Shown here: in pieces, positions 8,462 to 16,384 of the stretch
How positions within the stretch are numbered: the first letter of the stretch is position 1
Layout of the letters: each line of letters opens with the position of its first letter
NCBI GenBank assembly: GCA_963838795.1
Contig: CAWISL010000007.1
Span: 186,001-250,000 of the forward strand
Length of the DNA stretch: 64,000 nucleotides
DNA from: JAIBJN01 sp963838795
GTDB taxonomy: Bacteria; Actinomycetota; Thermoleophilia; Gaiellales; Gaiellaceae
Reading direction: 5' to 3'
Notes under the pieces: generated by a model
The model's input: only the letters and a program-made list of their open reading frames with translations
What the model was told of the DNA's origin: nothing
Databases searched by the model: none
Made by a program: the position numbers and the translations under genes

Positions 8462-9061
8462 CTAGGTCAGGCCGAGCCGCATCAGCGGCCAGTAGACGGC
8501 GAACACGGGCCCGATGAGATCGTCCCGGGTCACGGGCCCCCACTCGCGGCTGTCGCAGGACTGACCACGGTTGTCGCCCATCATGAAGTACTCGTCGGCT
8601 CCCAGCTGCCGCTCGGCGAAGTCCGGCCCCGGCGGGCCGCCGTTCACATACGGCTCGTCGACCGGCTGCCCGTCGATGGTGAGGACGCCCTCCGTCATCC
8701 CGATGCGATCGCCGGGGAGCCCGACGAGGCGCTTGACGAACGTTCCCCCCGCGCCGCACCGCCTGACCGCCTTCTCGGGCGTCTCGAAGACGACGATGTC
8801 GCCGCGGCTCGGATCGCGGAAGCGGTAGATGAAGCGGTTCGCGAGGACGCGGTCGGACGAGCCCGCCTGGCAACCCACCTCGGGCTCCGCGCAGTGGAGC
8901 GTCGGCTCCATCGACGAGGACGGGATCCGGTAGGGGTTCACCACCCAGGTCTTGATGGCGAGGACCGCCGCGACGGCGATCGCGATCGTCACCGCCCAGT
9001 CGACGACGGTGTCCCAGGGCGCCGGGATGGACGAGGTCAGGCGGTCGAGCGGGCCGCTCAC
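8462..9061 (-). CDS. lepB: Signal peptidase I, second tandem copy
   Basis: 199 residues from ATG 9061, overlapping the trmD stop by 4 bp. Anchor helix at about 22-38, catalytic Ser S50 (PSSSMEP) and Lys K110 (FVKRLVGLPGD), and the GDNRGQSCDSREWG box near the C-terminus. A Cys pair (HCAEPEVGC) early in the extracellular domain is also present, in altered form, in the neighbouring copy. Two signal peptidases side by side may split substrates; nothing here shows which. Active-site residues are intact in both. Confidence 0.95.
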   Translation of the reverse strand: MSGPLDRLTSSIPAPWDTVVDWAVTIAIAVAAVLAIKTWVVNPYRIPSSSMEPTLHCAEPEVGCQAGSSDRVLANRFIYRFRDPSRGDIVVFETPEKAVRRCGAGGTFVKRLVGLPGDRIGMTEGVLTIDGQPVDEPYVNGGPPGPDFAERQLGADEYFMMGDNRGQSCDSREWGPVTRDDLIGPVFAVYWPLMRLGLT

Positions 9062-9711
9062 GGCGTCCGCTCCCTGCTCCGCTCGCGGCGCCAGCTCTCG
9101 ATGAGCGAGTGGTTTCCGGAGAGCAGCACCTCGGGGACGTCCCAGCCTCGAAACTCCGCAGGCCGCGTGTACTGCGGAAACTCGAACCCGCCCTCGAGCG
9201 CCGCCGAGAAGGTCTCCACCGTCGCGCTTTCCTCCCGGATGGCTCCGGGAAGGCGCCTGGCGACAGCGTCGAGCACGACCATCGCCGGGAGCTCGCCGCC
9301 GGAGAGCACGTACGGCCCGATCGAGACGACGTCCGTCGCGACGTGCTCGAGAATCCGCTCGTCGAAGCCCTCGAAGCGGGCGGAGAGGAGCGTGAGGGCG
9401 TCCTCCCGGGCCAGCTCGTCGACGAGAGCCTGCTCGAGCTGCCGGCCCTGCGGCGAGAACGCGATCACGCGCCGTCCGGCCGGGTCAGGGTAGACGGCCT
9501 CGAGCGCCGCGCAGACCACGTCCACCCGCAGCACCATCCCGGCGCCGCCTCCGAACGGCTCGTCGTCGACCTGCCCGCCCGTGAGCGGCGTGTAGTCGCG
9601 GTAGTTGAGGAAGCGCAGATCGAGCTCGGAGCCGAGCACAGCGGCGACCGGGCGCTGCTCGGTCAGCCACGAGAACGCGTGCGGAAGCAGGGTGAAGACG
9701 TCGATCTGCAT
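9058..9711 (-). CDS. trmD: tRNA (guanine-N1-)-methyltransferase TrmD
   Basis: 217 residues from ATG 9711. It makes m1G37 in tRNA, preventing +1 frameshifting. The SPOUT knot region is recognisable: DDEPFGGGAGMVL, SPQGRQLEQ, ARFEGFDERI, SIGPYVLSGGELPAM and YTRPAEFRG. Two family positions look changed: SIGDY reads SIGPY, and the linker that normally carries a catalytic acidic residue before the YTRP motif reads FSAALEGG. The rest is canonical and the gene sits in its normal place after rimM, so I still call it TrmD. Confidence 0.95.
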   Translation of the reverse strand: MQIDVFTLLPHAFSWLTEQRPVAAVLGSELDLRFLNYRDYTPLTGGQVDDEPFGGGAGMVLRVDVVCAALEAVYPDPAGRRVIAFSPQGRQLEQALVDELAREDALTLLSARFEGFDERILEHVATDVVSIGPYVLSGGELPAMVVLDAVARRLPGAIREESATVETFSAALEGGFEFPQYTRPAEFRGWDVPEVLLSGNHSLIESWRRERSRERTP

Positions 9712-9722
9712 CGTCTGCGAGA

Positions 9723-10202
9723 TTAGCCTTCGGACACGAACCCGGGCGCAATCACGATCCGGCTACTCTCGAGATCGACCGAACGCACGCACTCCTCGAC
9801 CATCGGCAGAGCGATTCCTCCGTCCAGCTCGAGGACGTCGTTCGCCACTCCGGCCGTCACGTCCTGCACGCGGCCCAGAACCCTGCCCCCCTCCTCGACC
9901 GCGGTGAGGCCGACGAGCTCGAAGACGTAGAAGCTGTCGCCGCCGGCCGGGGGGAGCTCCGACACGGGCAGCTCGAGCGCCGCTCCCCGGGGGACGTCAC
10001 GATCGAGCCGGACGACGAGGCGCCCGCCCGAGCGCTTGCTCTCGAGGACGAGGGCCGGCTCCCGGTCGGCGAAGACCGTCGCGCCGACCGCGAACCGCGC
10101 GGGGTCATCGCTTGGGCGCTCGACGACGAACGCTCCGGCCAGCCCGTGCGGTCGCCCCACCCGGCCCACCGCGACCCAGCGGCCGGGCTCAGCGGCTGTC
10201 AA
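9723..10202 (-). CDS. rimM: Ribosome maturation factor RimM
   Basis: 159 residues from the start at 10202. RimM binds S19 and assists maturation of the 30S head. An N-terminal RimM barrel (VAVGRVGRPHGLAGAFVV, 10-27) and a C-terminal PRC-barrel (FYVFELVGL, GRVQDVTAGVANDVLEL, LPMVEECVRSVDL) are visible. The start overlaps khpA by 14 bp and trmD starts 11 bp after its stop, so khpA-rimM-trmD is one transcript. Confidence 0.95.
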   Translation of the reverse strand: MTAAEPGRWVAVGRVGRPHGLAGAFVVERPSDDPARFAVGATVFADREPALVLESKRSGGRLVVRLDRDVPRGAALELPVSELPPAGGDSFYVFELVGLTAVEEGGRVLGRVQDVTAGVANDVLELDGGIALPMVEECVRSVDLESSRIVIAPGFVSEG

Positions 10203-10425
10203 CGATCTCGAGCAGGGCGCGCTCGTGGCGGCGACCGGCGCTCGCGCGGACGAGCGTCCGGAGCGCCCTGGCGATGCGTCCCTGGCGGCCGATCACCTTG
10301 CCGATGTCCTCCTCGGCTACGTGCAGCCTGAGGACGACTGCGCCGTCCCGCTCGGTGCGCTCGACGCGAACCTCCTCCGGCCTCTCGACGAGGTTCCGGG
10401 CGAGGTAGGCGAGCATCTCTTCCAT
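10189..10425 (-). CDS. khpA: KH-domain RNA-binding protein KhpA (YlqC)
   Basis: 78 residues from ATG 10425. A single KH domain with the RNA-gripping loop IGKVIGRQGRIARALRT; in other Gram-positives KhpA pairs with KhpB and affects cell division. N-terminus EEMLAYLARNLVERPEEV is typical. It sits in the conserved rpsP-khpA-rimM slot. Its Shine-Dalgarno-like GGGG comes from the right end of the hairpin element at 10428-10470, which separates it from rpsP. Confidence 0.93.
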   Translation of the reverse strand: MEEMLAYLARNLVERPEEVRVERTERDGAVVLRLHVAEEDIGKVIGRQGRIARALRTLVRASAGRRHERALLEIVDSR

Positions 10426-10427
10426 GC

Positions 10428-10470
10428 TAGTGCCCCTTCGAGTAATGCTGGCGGGCGTGGAGGGGCACTA
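10428..10470. repeat. Hairpin element, family 1, short copy A (rpsP-khpA gap)
   Basis: A 43-bp element with perfect 10-bp inverted ends (TAGTGCCCCT at 10428-10437, AGGGGCACTA at 10461-10470). On the minus strand it starts with a TAG directly after the TAG stop of rpsP and ends 3 nt before the ATG of khpA, so its terminal GGGG falls at Shine-Dalgarno distance. The ends match those of the longer copies at 42287-42451 and 46070-46233; the middle is deleted. Confidence 0.75.
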
Positions 10471-10710
10471 CTAGATCCCCTGGGCCTTCATGAGGCGCTT
10501 GACCGAGTCGCTCGGCTGGGCGCCCTTGCCGATCCACTCCTGGATCTTCTCGGCGTCGAGGGAGATCGTGGACGGATCGGTCTGCGGGTTGTAGCGCCCG
10601 ACGATCTCGATGAAGCGCCCGTCGCGCGGCGAGCGCGCGTCCGCGACGACCACGCGGTAGATCGGGTTCTTCTTCGACCCCACCCGGGCCAGTCTGATGC
10701 GAGTTGCCAT
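10471..10710 (-). CDS. rpsP: 30S ribosomal protein S16
   Basis: 79 residues from ATG 10710, preceded by a clear AAAGGA ribosome binding site. S16 is an early 30S assembly protein. Family sequence throughout: IRLARVGSKKNPIYRVVVAD, RDGRFIEIVGRYNPQTDP, KIQEWIGKGAQPSDSVKRL. It follows ffh by 19 bp and leads the rpsP-khpA-rimM-trmD block. Confidence 0.97.
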   Translation of the reverse strand: MATRIRLARVGSKKNPIYRVVVADARSPRDGRFIEIVGRYNPQTDPSTISLDAEKIQEWIGKGAQPSDSVKRLMKAQGI

Positions 10711-10729
10711 TCGGTCCTTTCTCTCTGCG

Positions 10730-12067
10730 TTAGCGGCGCCTCTGCGCCGCCGCGATCGACTGCAGGTTGGGCGTCTTCCCCTTCCCGATCTGCTTCACCA
10801 TCTTCGCCATCTGCTTGCGCGCGTTCAGAAGCTGGTTCACCTGCTGGACGGTCGTGCCGCTGCCGCGCGCGATCCGGGCCCGGCGTGACCCGTTGATGAG
10901 CTCTGGCCGGCGGCGCTCCTCGACCGTCATCGAGAGCACGATCGCCTCGACCTTGCTCAGCTCGCGATCGTCGACGTCGGCGCCCTGAAGTTGCTTGCCG
11001 AGACCCGGGATCATGCCGACGATCGACTTGAGCGGTCCCATGCGCCGCATCATGCGGTAGCTCTGCAGGAAGTCCTCAAAGGTGAACTGGCCGGCGCGGA
11101 GGCGCCGCTCCATCTCCTCCTGCTCGTCCGCCTCGGCGGCCTGCTCGGCCCGCTCGATGAGCGTGAGCACGTCGCCCATGCCGAGGATCCGCGAGGCCAT
11201 CCGGTCCGGATGGAAGTACTCGAGCTGGTCGAGCTTCTCTCCGGTGGAGGCGAGCTTGATCGGCTTGCCGGTGACCGCCTTGACGGAGAGGGCTGCCCCA
11301 CCCCGCGCGTCGCCGTCGAGCTTGGTCAGAACGACGCCGTCGAAGTCGATCCGATCGGAGAAGGCCTCGGCGACGGCCACGGCCTCCTGGCCGGTCATCG
11401 CGTCGAGGACAAGGAGGACGTTGTGCGGCTTCACGGCCTTGCGCACCGCGGCGAGCTCCTCCATCAAGGGCTCGTCGATCTGGAGGCGGCCGGCCGTGTC
11501 GACGACGACGACGTCGCGGCCCTGCGCCTGCGCCTGCTCGAGCCCGTGCCGCGCGACCGCCACCGCGTCCTTCGTCGAGCGGTCGAGGTAGACGGGGATC
11601 TGGAGCTGCTTGCCGAGCTGCTCGAGCTGGTCGATCGCGGCCGGGCGCTGGAGGTCGGCGGCGACGAGCGCCGGCGAGCGGCCCTCCTGCTTACGGAGGA
11701 GCAGCGCGAGCTTGGCGGCCGCCGTCGTCTTTCCGGCGCCCTGGAGGCCGGCGAGGAGGATCACCGTGGGCGGACGGCCCGAGAAGGCGAGCCTGGAGCC
11801 GCCCGAGCCCATGAGCTCGGTCAGCTCCTCGTGGACGATCCGCACGACCTCCTGCCCCGGTGAGAGGCTCTTGGTCACCGCTGCGCCGGCGGCGCGCTCG
11901 CGGACGCGGGCGACGAACTCCTTGACGACCTTGAGGTTGACGTCGGCCTCGAGGAGCGCGAGCCGGATCTCGCGCATGGCGCGGGAGAGGTCCTCCTCGG
12001 TGAGCACGCCGCGACTGCGGAGATCGCCGAGCGCGCCTTGCAGCTTGTCGGAGAGCGTGTCGAACAT
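10730..12067 (-). CDS. ffh: Signal recognition particle protein Ffh
   Basis: 445 residues from ATG 12067, chosen because family proteins begin MFDTLSDKL; an upstream in-frame start at 12103 adds 12 unrelated residues. Ffh binds signal sequences and 4.5S/6S RNA and, with FtsY, delivers ribosomes to the Sec translocon. N domain (1-90), G domain with GLQGAGKTT (107-115), DTAGRLQ and TKLDGDARGG, then the Met-rich M domain (MGPLKSIVGMIPGL; GSGTTVQQVNQLL). A TACACT -10 box lies 11 nt upstream. No SRP RNA gene was seen nearby. Confidence 0.97.
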   Translation of the reverse strand: MFDTLSDKLQGALGDLRSRGVLTEEDLSRAMREIRLALLEADVNLKVVKEFVARVRERAAGAAVTKSLSPGQEVVRIVHEELTELMGSGGSRLAFSGRPPTVILLAGLQGAGKTTAAAKLALLLRKQEGRSPALVAADLQRPAAIDQLEQLGKQLQIPVYLDRSTKDAVAVARHGLEQAQAQGRDVVVVDTAGRLQIDEPLMEELAAVRKAVKPHNVLLVLDAMTGQEAVAVAEAFSDRIDFDGVVLTKLDGDARGGAALSVKAVTGKPIKLASTGEKLDQLEYFHPDRMASRILGMGDVLTLIERAEQAAEADEQEEMERRLRAGQFTFEDFLQSYRMMRRMGPLKSIVGMIPGLGKQLQGADVDDRELSKVEAIVLSMTVEERRRPELINGSRRARIARGSGTTVQQVNQLLNARKQMAKMVKQIGKGKTPNLQSIAAAQRRR

Positions 12068-12078
12068 GGCCGGCGGGA

Positions 12079-12084
12079 AGTGTA
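12079..12084 (-). promoter_or_regulatory. Putative -10 box of ffh
   Basis: TACACT on the minus strand, 11 nt before the ffh ATG. The remaining gap up to the ftsY stop at 12222 (137 bp) shows no other signal I can name; there is no clear -35. The mRNA leader would be only a few nucleotides long. Confidence 0.45.
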
Positions 12085-12221
12085 GCCGCGTGCCTTTTCG
12101 CACCTGAGGGAACCACCACGCCGCGGCTGCTTCAGCCCTGTCCCCACAGAACGGGCGCCCCCGCTTCGAGCCTAGCGAGGAATTCCGCGCGCGAGACGCA
12201 CGAAGATGCGCCGAAACCGCG

Positions 12222-13175
12222 TCAGTCGCGACCGACGAGGGCCCGCGCGAAGTCCTGTGGGTCGAACGGCTGCAGGTCGTCCAGCGACTCCCCCACGCCG
12301 ACGATCTTCACCGGGAGGCCGAGCTCGTGGCTGACCGCCACCGCGACGCCGCCCTTCGCCGTCCCGTCCAGCTTGGTCAGGGCGACCCCGGTGACGCCGA
12401 CCGCCTCGCCGAAGAGCTTCGCCTGGCGGACGCCGTTCTGACCGGTGGTCGCATCGAGGACGAGAAGCGTCTCGTGGGGCGCGCCCTCCAGCCGGCCGGC
12501 AATCACCCGCCGCACCTTGGCCAGCTCCTCCATCAGGTTGGTCTGCGTGTGCAGCCGCCCCGCCGTGTCGACGACGACCACATCGCGCGCCCGCGCCTCG
12601 GCCGCCGAGATGGCGTCGAAGGCGACCGCGGCCGGGTCGGCGCCGCGCTGCGAGCCGACGAAGTCCGCGCCGGCTCGCTCCGCCCAGATCTCGAGCTGCT
12701 CCTCCGCGGCGGCGCGAAACGTGTCCGCGGCGGCCAGCACGACCGAGCGGCCGGACTCCTGGAGACGGTAGGCGAGCTTGCCGATCGTCGTCGTCTTCCC
12801 CGTGCCGTTGACGCCGACGACGAGGACGACCGCCGGCGGCCCAGCGAGCGCCAGGCGCTCCTGGCCCTCGACCGTCACGAGCTCGGTCACGACCTCCTGC
12901 AGCCCCCGGACGAGCTCCTCCTGGCTGGCGGGCTCACGCTCCTCGAGGCGCTGCACGATCTCGACGGTCGCCGGGACGCCGCAGTCGGCTGCGATCAGGG
13001 CCTCCTCGATCCGTTCCCAGGCCTCCTCGTCGCCCGGATCGAACAGCAGCTCGCGGGTGAGCGCCTGCCGGCTGGCCGAGAGCGACTCGCGTAAACGGCC
13101 GAACCAGCCGCGGGTCTCCTCGTCCTCGACCGGGGCGTCCTCGCGGTCGCCGAGGAACTCCGCCCAGCTGCGCAT
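12222..13175 (-). CDS. ftsY: Signal recognition particle receptor FtsY
   Basis: 317 residues from ATG 13175, whose first base is shared with the smc stop (TGATG). FtsY is the membrane-associated SRP GTPase receptor. A short acidic N-terminus (1-20), N domain, then the G domain with GVNGTGKTT (121-129), AADTFRAAAEEQL, DTAGRLHTQTNLMEEL and TKLDGTAKGG. The short A domain is typical of Gram-positive FtsY. Co-transcribed with smc. Confidence 0.97.
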   Translation of the reverse strand: MRSWAEFLGDREDAPVEDEETRGWFGRLRESLSASRQALTRELLFDPGDEEAWERIEEALIAADCGVPATVEIVQRLEEREPASQEELVRGLQEVVTELVTVEGQERLALAGPPAVVLVVGVNGTGKTTTIGKLAYRLQESGRSVVLAAADTFRAAAEEQLEIWAERAGADFVGSQRGADPAAVAFDAISAAEARARDVVVVDTAGRLHTQTNLMEELAKVRRVIAGRLEGAPHETLLVLDATTGQNGVRQAKLFGEAVGVTGVALTKLDGTAKGGVAVAVSHELGLPVKIVGVGESLDDLQPFDPQDFARALVGRD

Positions 13176-15406
13176 CAGGCGCTGAGGGCCTCGGTCTGCG
13201 GCGCCGCCACAAGCCGCTTGGAGACGACCTGCGAGATCCCGTCGGCCCCCATGGTCACGCCGTAGAGGATATCGGCGGCCTCGATCGTCCTCTTCTGGTG
13301 CGTGACGACGATGAACTGAGCCCGATCGGAGAACCGGCGCAGGAGGTCGGTGAAGCGGCCGATGTTGGCGTCGTCGAGCGCCGCCTCGACCTCGTCGAGC
13401 AGGTAGAAGGGGCAGGGCCGCGCGAGGAAGAGCGCGAAGAGGAACGAGATCGCGCCCAGCGCCTTCTCGCCGCCGGAGAGGAGCGAGAGCCGAGTGACGC
13501 GCTTCCCCGCGGGCTGAAGCTCGATCTCGATGCCAGGCTCGCCCTCGTCGTCCGCGACCCGAGTGATCCGGCCGCTTCCACCCGGAAAGAGGGTGCCGGC
13601 GACCTCCTCGAAGTGGCGCTCGACCTCCCTCAGAGTCTCCTCGAAGCGCCGCTCGACGGTCTCGGCCAGCTCGTCACGCAGCGACTCCAGCTCGGCGAGC
13701 GAGCGCTCGAGATCCTCCCGCTGCACGGTCAGCTCCTCGAGCCTCGCCTTCTCCTGAGCGTGCTCCTCCGCGGCGAGGGGATTCACCTGGCCGAGCGCCT
13801 CGCGCCGCCGCAGGAGCCGGGACAGTTGCGCCTGGAGGTCGTCGGTCTCGTCTTCCGTAAGGGCCTCGGCCCCCGCGTCCTCGGGCAGCCGACGCAGGAC
13901 TTCCTCACGCTCGGTCTCGAGACGCGCGCGCTCGATCCCCACCGCGGACAAGCGTTCCGCGGCTTCGGACGCCGCGCGCCTGAGCTCCGCCTCGAGGCCG
14001 CCGAGCCGCCGGAGCTCCCCACCGAGCTCGCCTGCTCGACTCGTCCCCGCGTCCACCCGCGCCCGCAGCGTCGGCTCGAGGCGGGCGGCCCGCGCGGCCG
14101 CGGCTCCCAGGAGGGTCGCCCCACGATCCGCCAGGTCCGCAAGCGCTCGCAGAAGGTCCTCGCGGCGGGAGGCCCCGGGCGCGGGGGCGGCAGCGGCCGA
14201 GTCCGCGGCGAACCAGCTCTCCCCGCCCGAGAGCGCGACGAGCGCGTCGCGGCGCTCGGCGTGCGCGCTCTCCAGCCTCGCCACGGCGTCCGGAAGCTCC
14301 ACGCTCTCGGGCTGCCAGGCGCCGGCGGCGGCCAGCGCCCGCTCGTAGCTGGGCGGCTTGGGAGCGGACGGAAGGCGCGGACGGTCGGCGTCGGCGCGGA
14401 GAGCCGTGACGGTCTCCTCCGCCCGCTCGCAGCGCAGCTCGAGGCGCTCGACGGCGCTTCGCAGACGGTAGAGGGCGGCGGTCGCCTCCTCGTGGAGCCC
14501 GGCCGCCTCGGCCAGTCCCTCCTCGGCGCGGCGCCGCTCGGCGAGGACGCCCTCCAGGCGCTCGTCCCGGCGGCGGCGCTCGTGACCGGCCTCGGTCAGG
14601 CGCTCGTCGACCTCGGCGAGCCGCCCGTCGATCGACTCGAGCTCCGCCGCGGCCAGGCGCGTCTGCAGGAGCTCGATCTCGCAGGCGAGCTTCTCGGCCC
14701 GCTCGGCCGCGCTCGCCTGCAGCGCCAGCGGGCGCAGACGCTTGCGCACCTCGCCCTCGAGATCCCGCGCGCGCTCGACCTGCGTCTGCACCCGGGCGAG
14801 CTTGAGCTCGGCCCGGTGGCGTCGGCGCTTGAACTTGCCCAGGCCCGCGGCCTCCTCGACGAGCGCCCGTCGCTCCTCCGGCTTGGAGACGAGGATCTCC
14901 TCGACCCGGCCCTGGGAGATGATCGAGTGCCGCTCGCCGGCCAGGCCGATGTCGGCCAACAGCTCGACGATGTCGGTGCGACGCACCCGCGCGCGGTTGA
15001 CGAGGTACTCGCCGTCTCCTTCCCGGTGCGCCCGCCGCTGAATTGACAGCTCCGCCACGTCGAGCGGCCCGTCGCCCGCCTCGTTGTCGAAGAGGAGCTC
15101 GACCTCGCACCAGCCGGCTGCGGGCCGGTCCTTCGAGCCCGCGTAGAGGACGTCGTCCGGCTTCTCGGCCCGGAGCTCGCTCGGACTCAGGCTGCCGGCG
15201 GCCCAGACGATCGCGTCGGCGATGTTCGACTTCCCCGAGCCGTTGGGGCCGACGACGACGGCGACGCCCGGCTCGAGGCGCACCTCGACCGGATCCGGGA
15301 ACGACTTGAAGCCGCGGATCTTGACTGCTCGCAGGTACAGGCCGAGAAGTCTGACGATGCGGACGGACGGGCCGCCTACTCGCCGGAGGCGCCCAGCTCG
15401 AGGCAA
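13175..15406 (-). CDS. smc: Short SMC-type chromosome segregation ATPase (reduced coiled coil, no clear hinge)
   Basis: 743 residues from TTG 15406, or 721 from a CTG at 15340 that aligns with the usual start (LYLRAVKIRGFKSF). SMC normally has about 1,150-1,190 residues. Numbering from the CTG: Walker A GPNGSGKSN (31-39), FKRRRHRAELKLARVQ leaving the head, arms from about 165 to 560, the signature SGGEK at 622 and Walker B FYLLDEVEAALDD near 650, then VVTHQKRTIEAAD. Both half-heads are complete. In the middle, PPSYERALAAA recalls the first strand of a hinge, but the rest of a dimerisation hinge is not recognisable; an Ala/Pro-rich stretch replaces it. Position before ftsY and the presence of scpA/scpB at 54-55 kb argue that it is the housekeeping SMC. 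Confidence 0.85.
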   Translation of the reverse strand: MPRAGRLRRVGGPSVRIVRLLGLYLRAVKIRGFKSFPDPVEVRLEPGVAVVVGPNGSGKSNIADAIVWAAGSLSPSELRAEKPDDVLYAGSKDRPAAGWCEVELLFDNEAGDGPLDVAELSIQRRAHREGDGEYLVNRARVRRTDIVELLADIGLAGERHSIISQGRVEEILVSKPEERRALVEEAAGLGKFKRRRHRAELKLARVQTQVERARDLEGEVRKRLRPLALQASAAERAEKLACEIELLQTRLAAAELESIDGRLAEVDERLTEAGHERRRRDERLEGVLAERRRAEEGLAEAAGLHEEATAALYRLRSAVERLELRCERAEETVTALRADADRPRLPSAPKPPSYERALAAAGAWQPESVELPDAVARLESAHAERRDALVALSGGESWFAADSAAAAPAPGASRREDLLRALADLADRGATLLGAAAARAARLEPTLRARVDAGTSRAGELGGELRRLGGLEAELRRAASEAAERLSAVGIERARLETEREEVLRRLPEDAGAEALTEDETDDLQAQLSRLLRRREALGQVNPLAAEEHAQEKARLEELTVQREDLERSLAELESLRDELAETVERRFEETLREVERHFEEVAGTLFPGGSGRITRVADDEGEPGIEIELQPAGKRVTRLSLLSGGEKALGAISFLFALFLARPCPFYLLDEVEAALDDANIGRFTDLLRRFSDRAQFIVVTHQKRTIEAADILYGVTMGADGISQVVSKRLVAAPQTEALSA

Positions 15407-15651
15407 CTAACCCCGCGGAGCTCGAGCCAGATGCGGCCCTCGGCGCACACGACGCGCAGGAGCACGGCGTCGCAGCCCGGGCAGCGCGCGACCGCCCCGG
15501 GCGCCTGCACGTAGACGGCGAGCGCGCCGATCTCGCGCACCGCCCCACACGAGGCGCACGTCGAGCGGGCGACCGTGATCTCCGCGACGAACACCTCGCT
15601 GAGCGCGCCTCCGAGTGCGTTGCCGTCCAGCTTCAGGTCTGCCGTTTCCAT
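15376..15651 (-). CDS. DUF6510-like zinc-ribbon protein
   Basis: 91 residues from ATG 15651. Opening LDGNALGGALSEVF and two cysteine pairs (CASCG at 33-37 and CPGCD further on) suggest a small zinc ribbon or metal-binding domain. The match to the DUF6510 family is from memory of its N-terminal pattern and its usual position. The start lies next to the stop of the flavin reductase (2 nt), and the molybdopterin oxidoreductase precedes that, so the three are probably one unit. Function unknown; a redox or metallocentre accessory is possible. Confidence 0.7.
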   Translation of the reverse strand: METADLKLDGNALGGALSEVFVAEITVARSTCASCGAVREIGALAVYVQAPGAVARCPGCDAVLLRVVCAEGRIWLELRGVSCLELGASGE

Positions 15652-15652
15652 G

Positions 15653-16384
15653 TCAGGGGCCGCTCGGGCCGAACCGCTCGGTGCGGACGCGGCCAGGGTC
15701 GTAGCCTATGGCGACCAGGCCGTCGGCCGCCACCTCGACGAAGCGAGTCGGGCCGCAGACGTACGCACGCGCCTCGACGTCCTCTCCGAAGACCTCGGCG
15801 AGTATCTCGCCGTCGATGCGTCGCGCGTAGCCCTGCCACTCATCCGGCTGCGCCCGCGTGAGCGTGTGCACGACCCGCAGCCCCGGATCGGCCGCTACCA
15901 GCCGGTCGAGCTCCTCCCGGTAGATGACGTCTTCGAGCGTCCGCGACGAGTAGAGCAGCGTGGCAGGGACGGCGAGCTCCGCCTCGGCCCGGTGCCGAAG
16001 CATCGCCATGAGCGGGACGACTCCGGAGCCGCCGGCAAGCAGGTGGAGCGGACCGGCGGCGGAGCCGTCCCAGACGAAGTAGCCGCCGATCGGCCCGCGC
16101 AGCTCGAAGCGATCCCCGGGGCGCAGCTCCTCCGTGAGGAAGCGCGAAACCTCCCCGTCCTCCAGCTTCTCCACCGTGAGGACGAGGCGCTCGCCGTCGG
16201 CCGGCGATGCGATCGAGTAGCTCCTCTGAGCCTGGTAGCCGTCCTCCGCGGTCAGGCGCACGTCCACGTGCTGGCCCGGGCGGTGGCCCGCCCAACCGGG
16301 GATGTCGAGACGCAGGCTGGAGACGCGCGGCGTCTCGGGAATCAGCTCCACGAGCTCGGCGAGCAGCCAGCGGAGCGGGGTCAA
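15653..16384 (-). CDS. Ferredoxin/flavodoxin-NADP reductase-like FAD-NAD(P) oxidoreductase
   Basis: 243 residues from a TTG at 16384 that overlaps the upstream stop (TTGA); a longer frame exists but overlaps the molybdoprotein. FAD domain with RSYSIASPAD (FAD-binding RxYS), PGQHVDVRL, LRPGDRFELRGPIGGYFVW; NAD(P) domain with LLAGGSGVVPLMAMLRH and YVCGPTRFVE. No 2Fe-2S domain is present. Likely electron donor or acceptor for the co-transcribed molybdopterin oxidoreductase. Direction of electron flow cannot be deduced. Confidence 0.87.
   Translation of the reverse strand: MTPLRWLLAELVELIPETPRVSSLRLDIPGWAGHRPGQHVDVRLTAEDGYQAQRSYSIASPADGERLVLTVEKLEDGEVSRFLTEELRPGDRFELRGPIGGYFVWDGSAAGPLHLLAGGSGVVPLMAMLRHRAEAELAVPATLLYSSRTLEDVIYREELDRLVAADPGLRVVHTLTRAQPDEWQGYARRIDGEILAEVFGEDVEARAYVCGPTRFVEVAADGLVAIGYDPGRVRTERFGPSGP

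Noticed and set aside
12085..12221. SRP RNA gene near ffh/ftsY
   Set aside because: The 4.5S/6S core with its GGAA tetraloop region could not be found in this gap.
13298..15046. 582-codon plus-strand open frame
   Set aside because: Antisense to smc; composition is Leu/Arg/Gly-rich with no domain.
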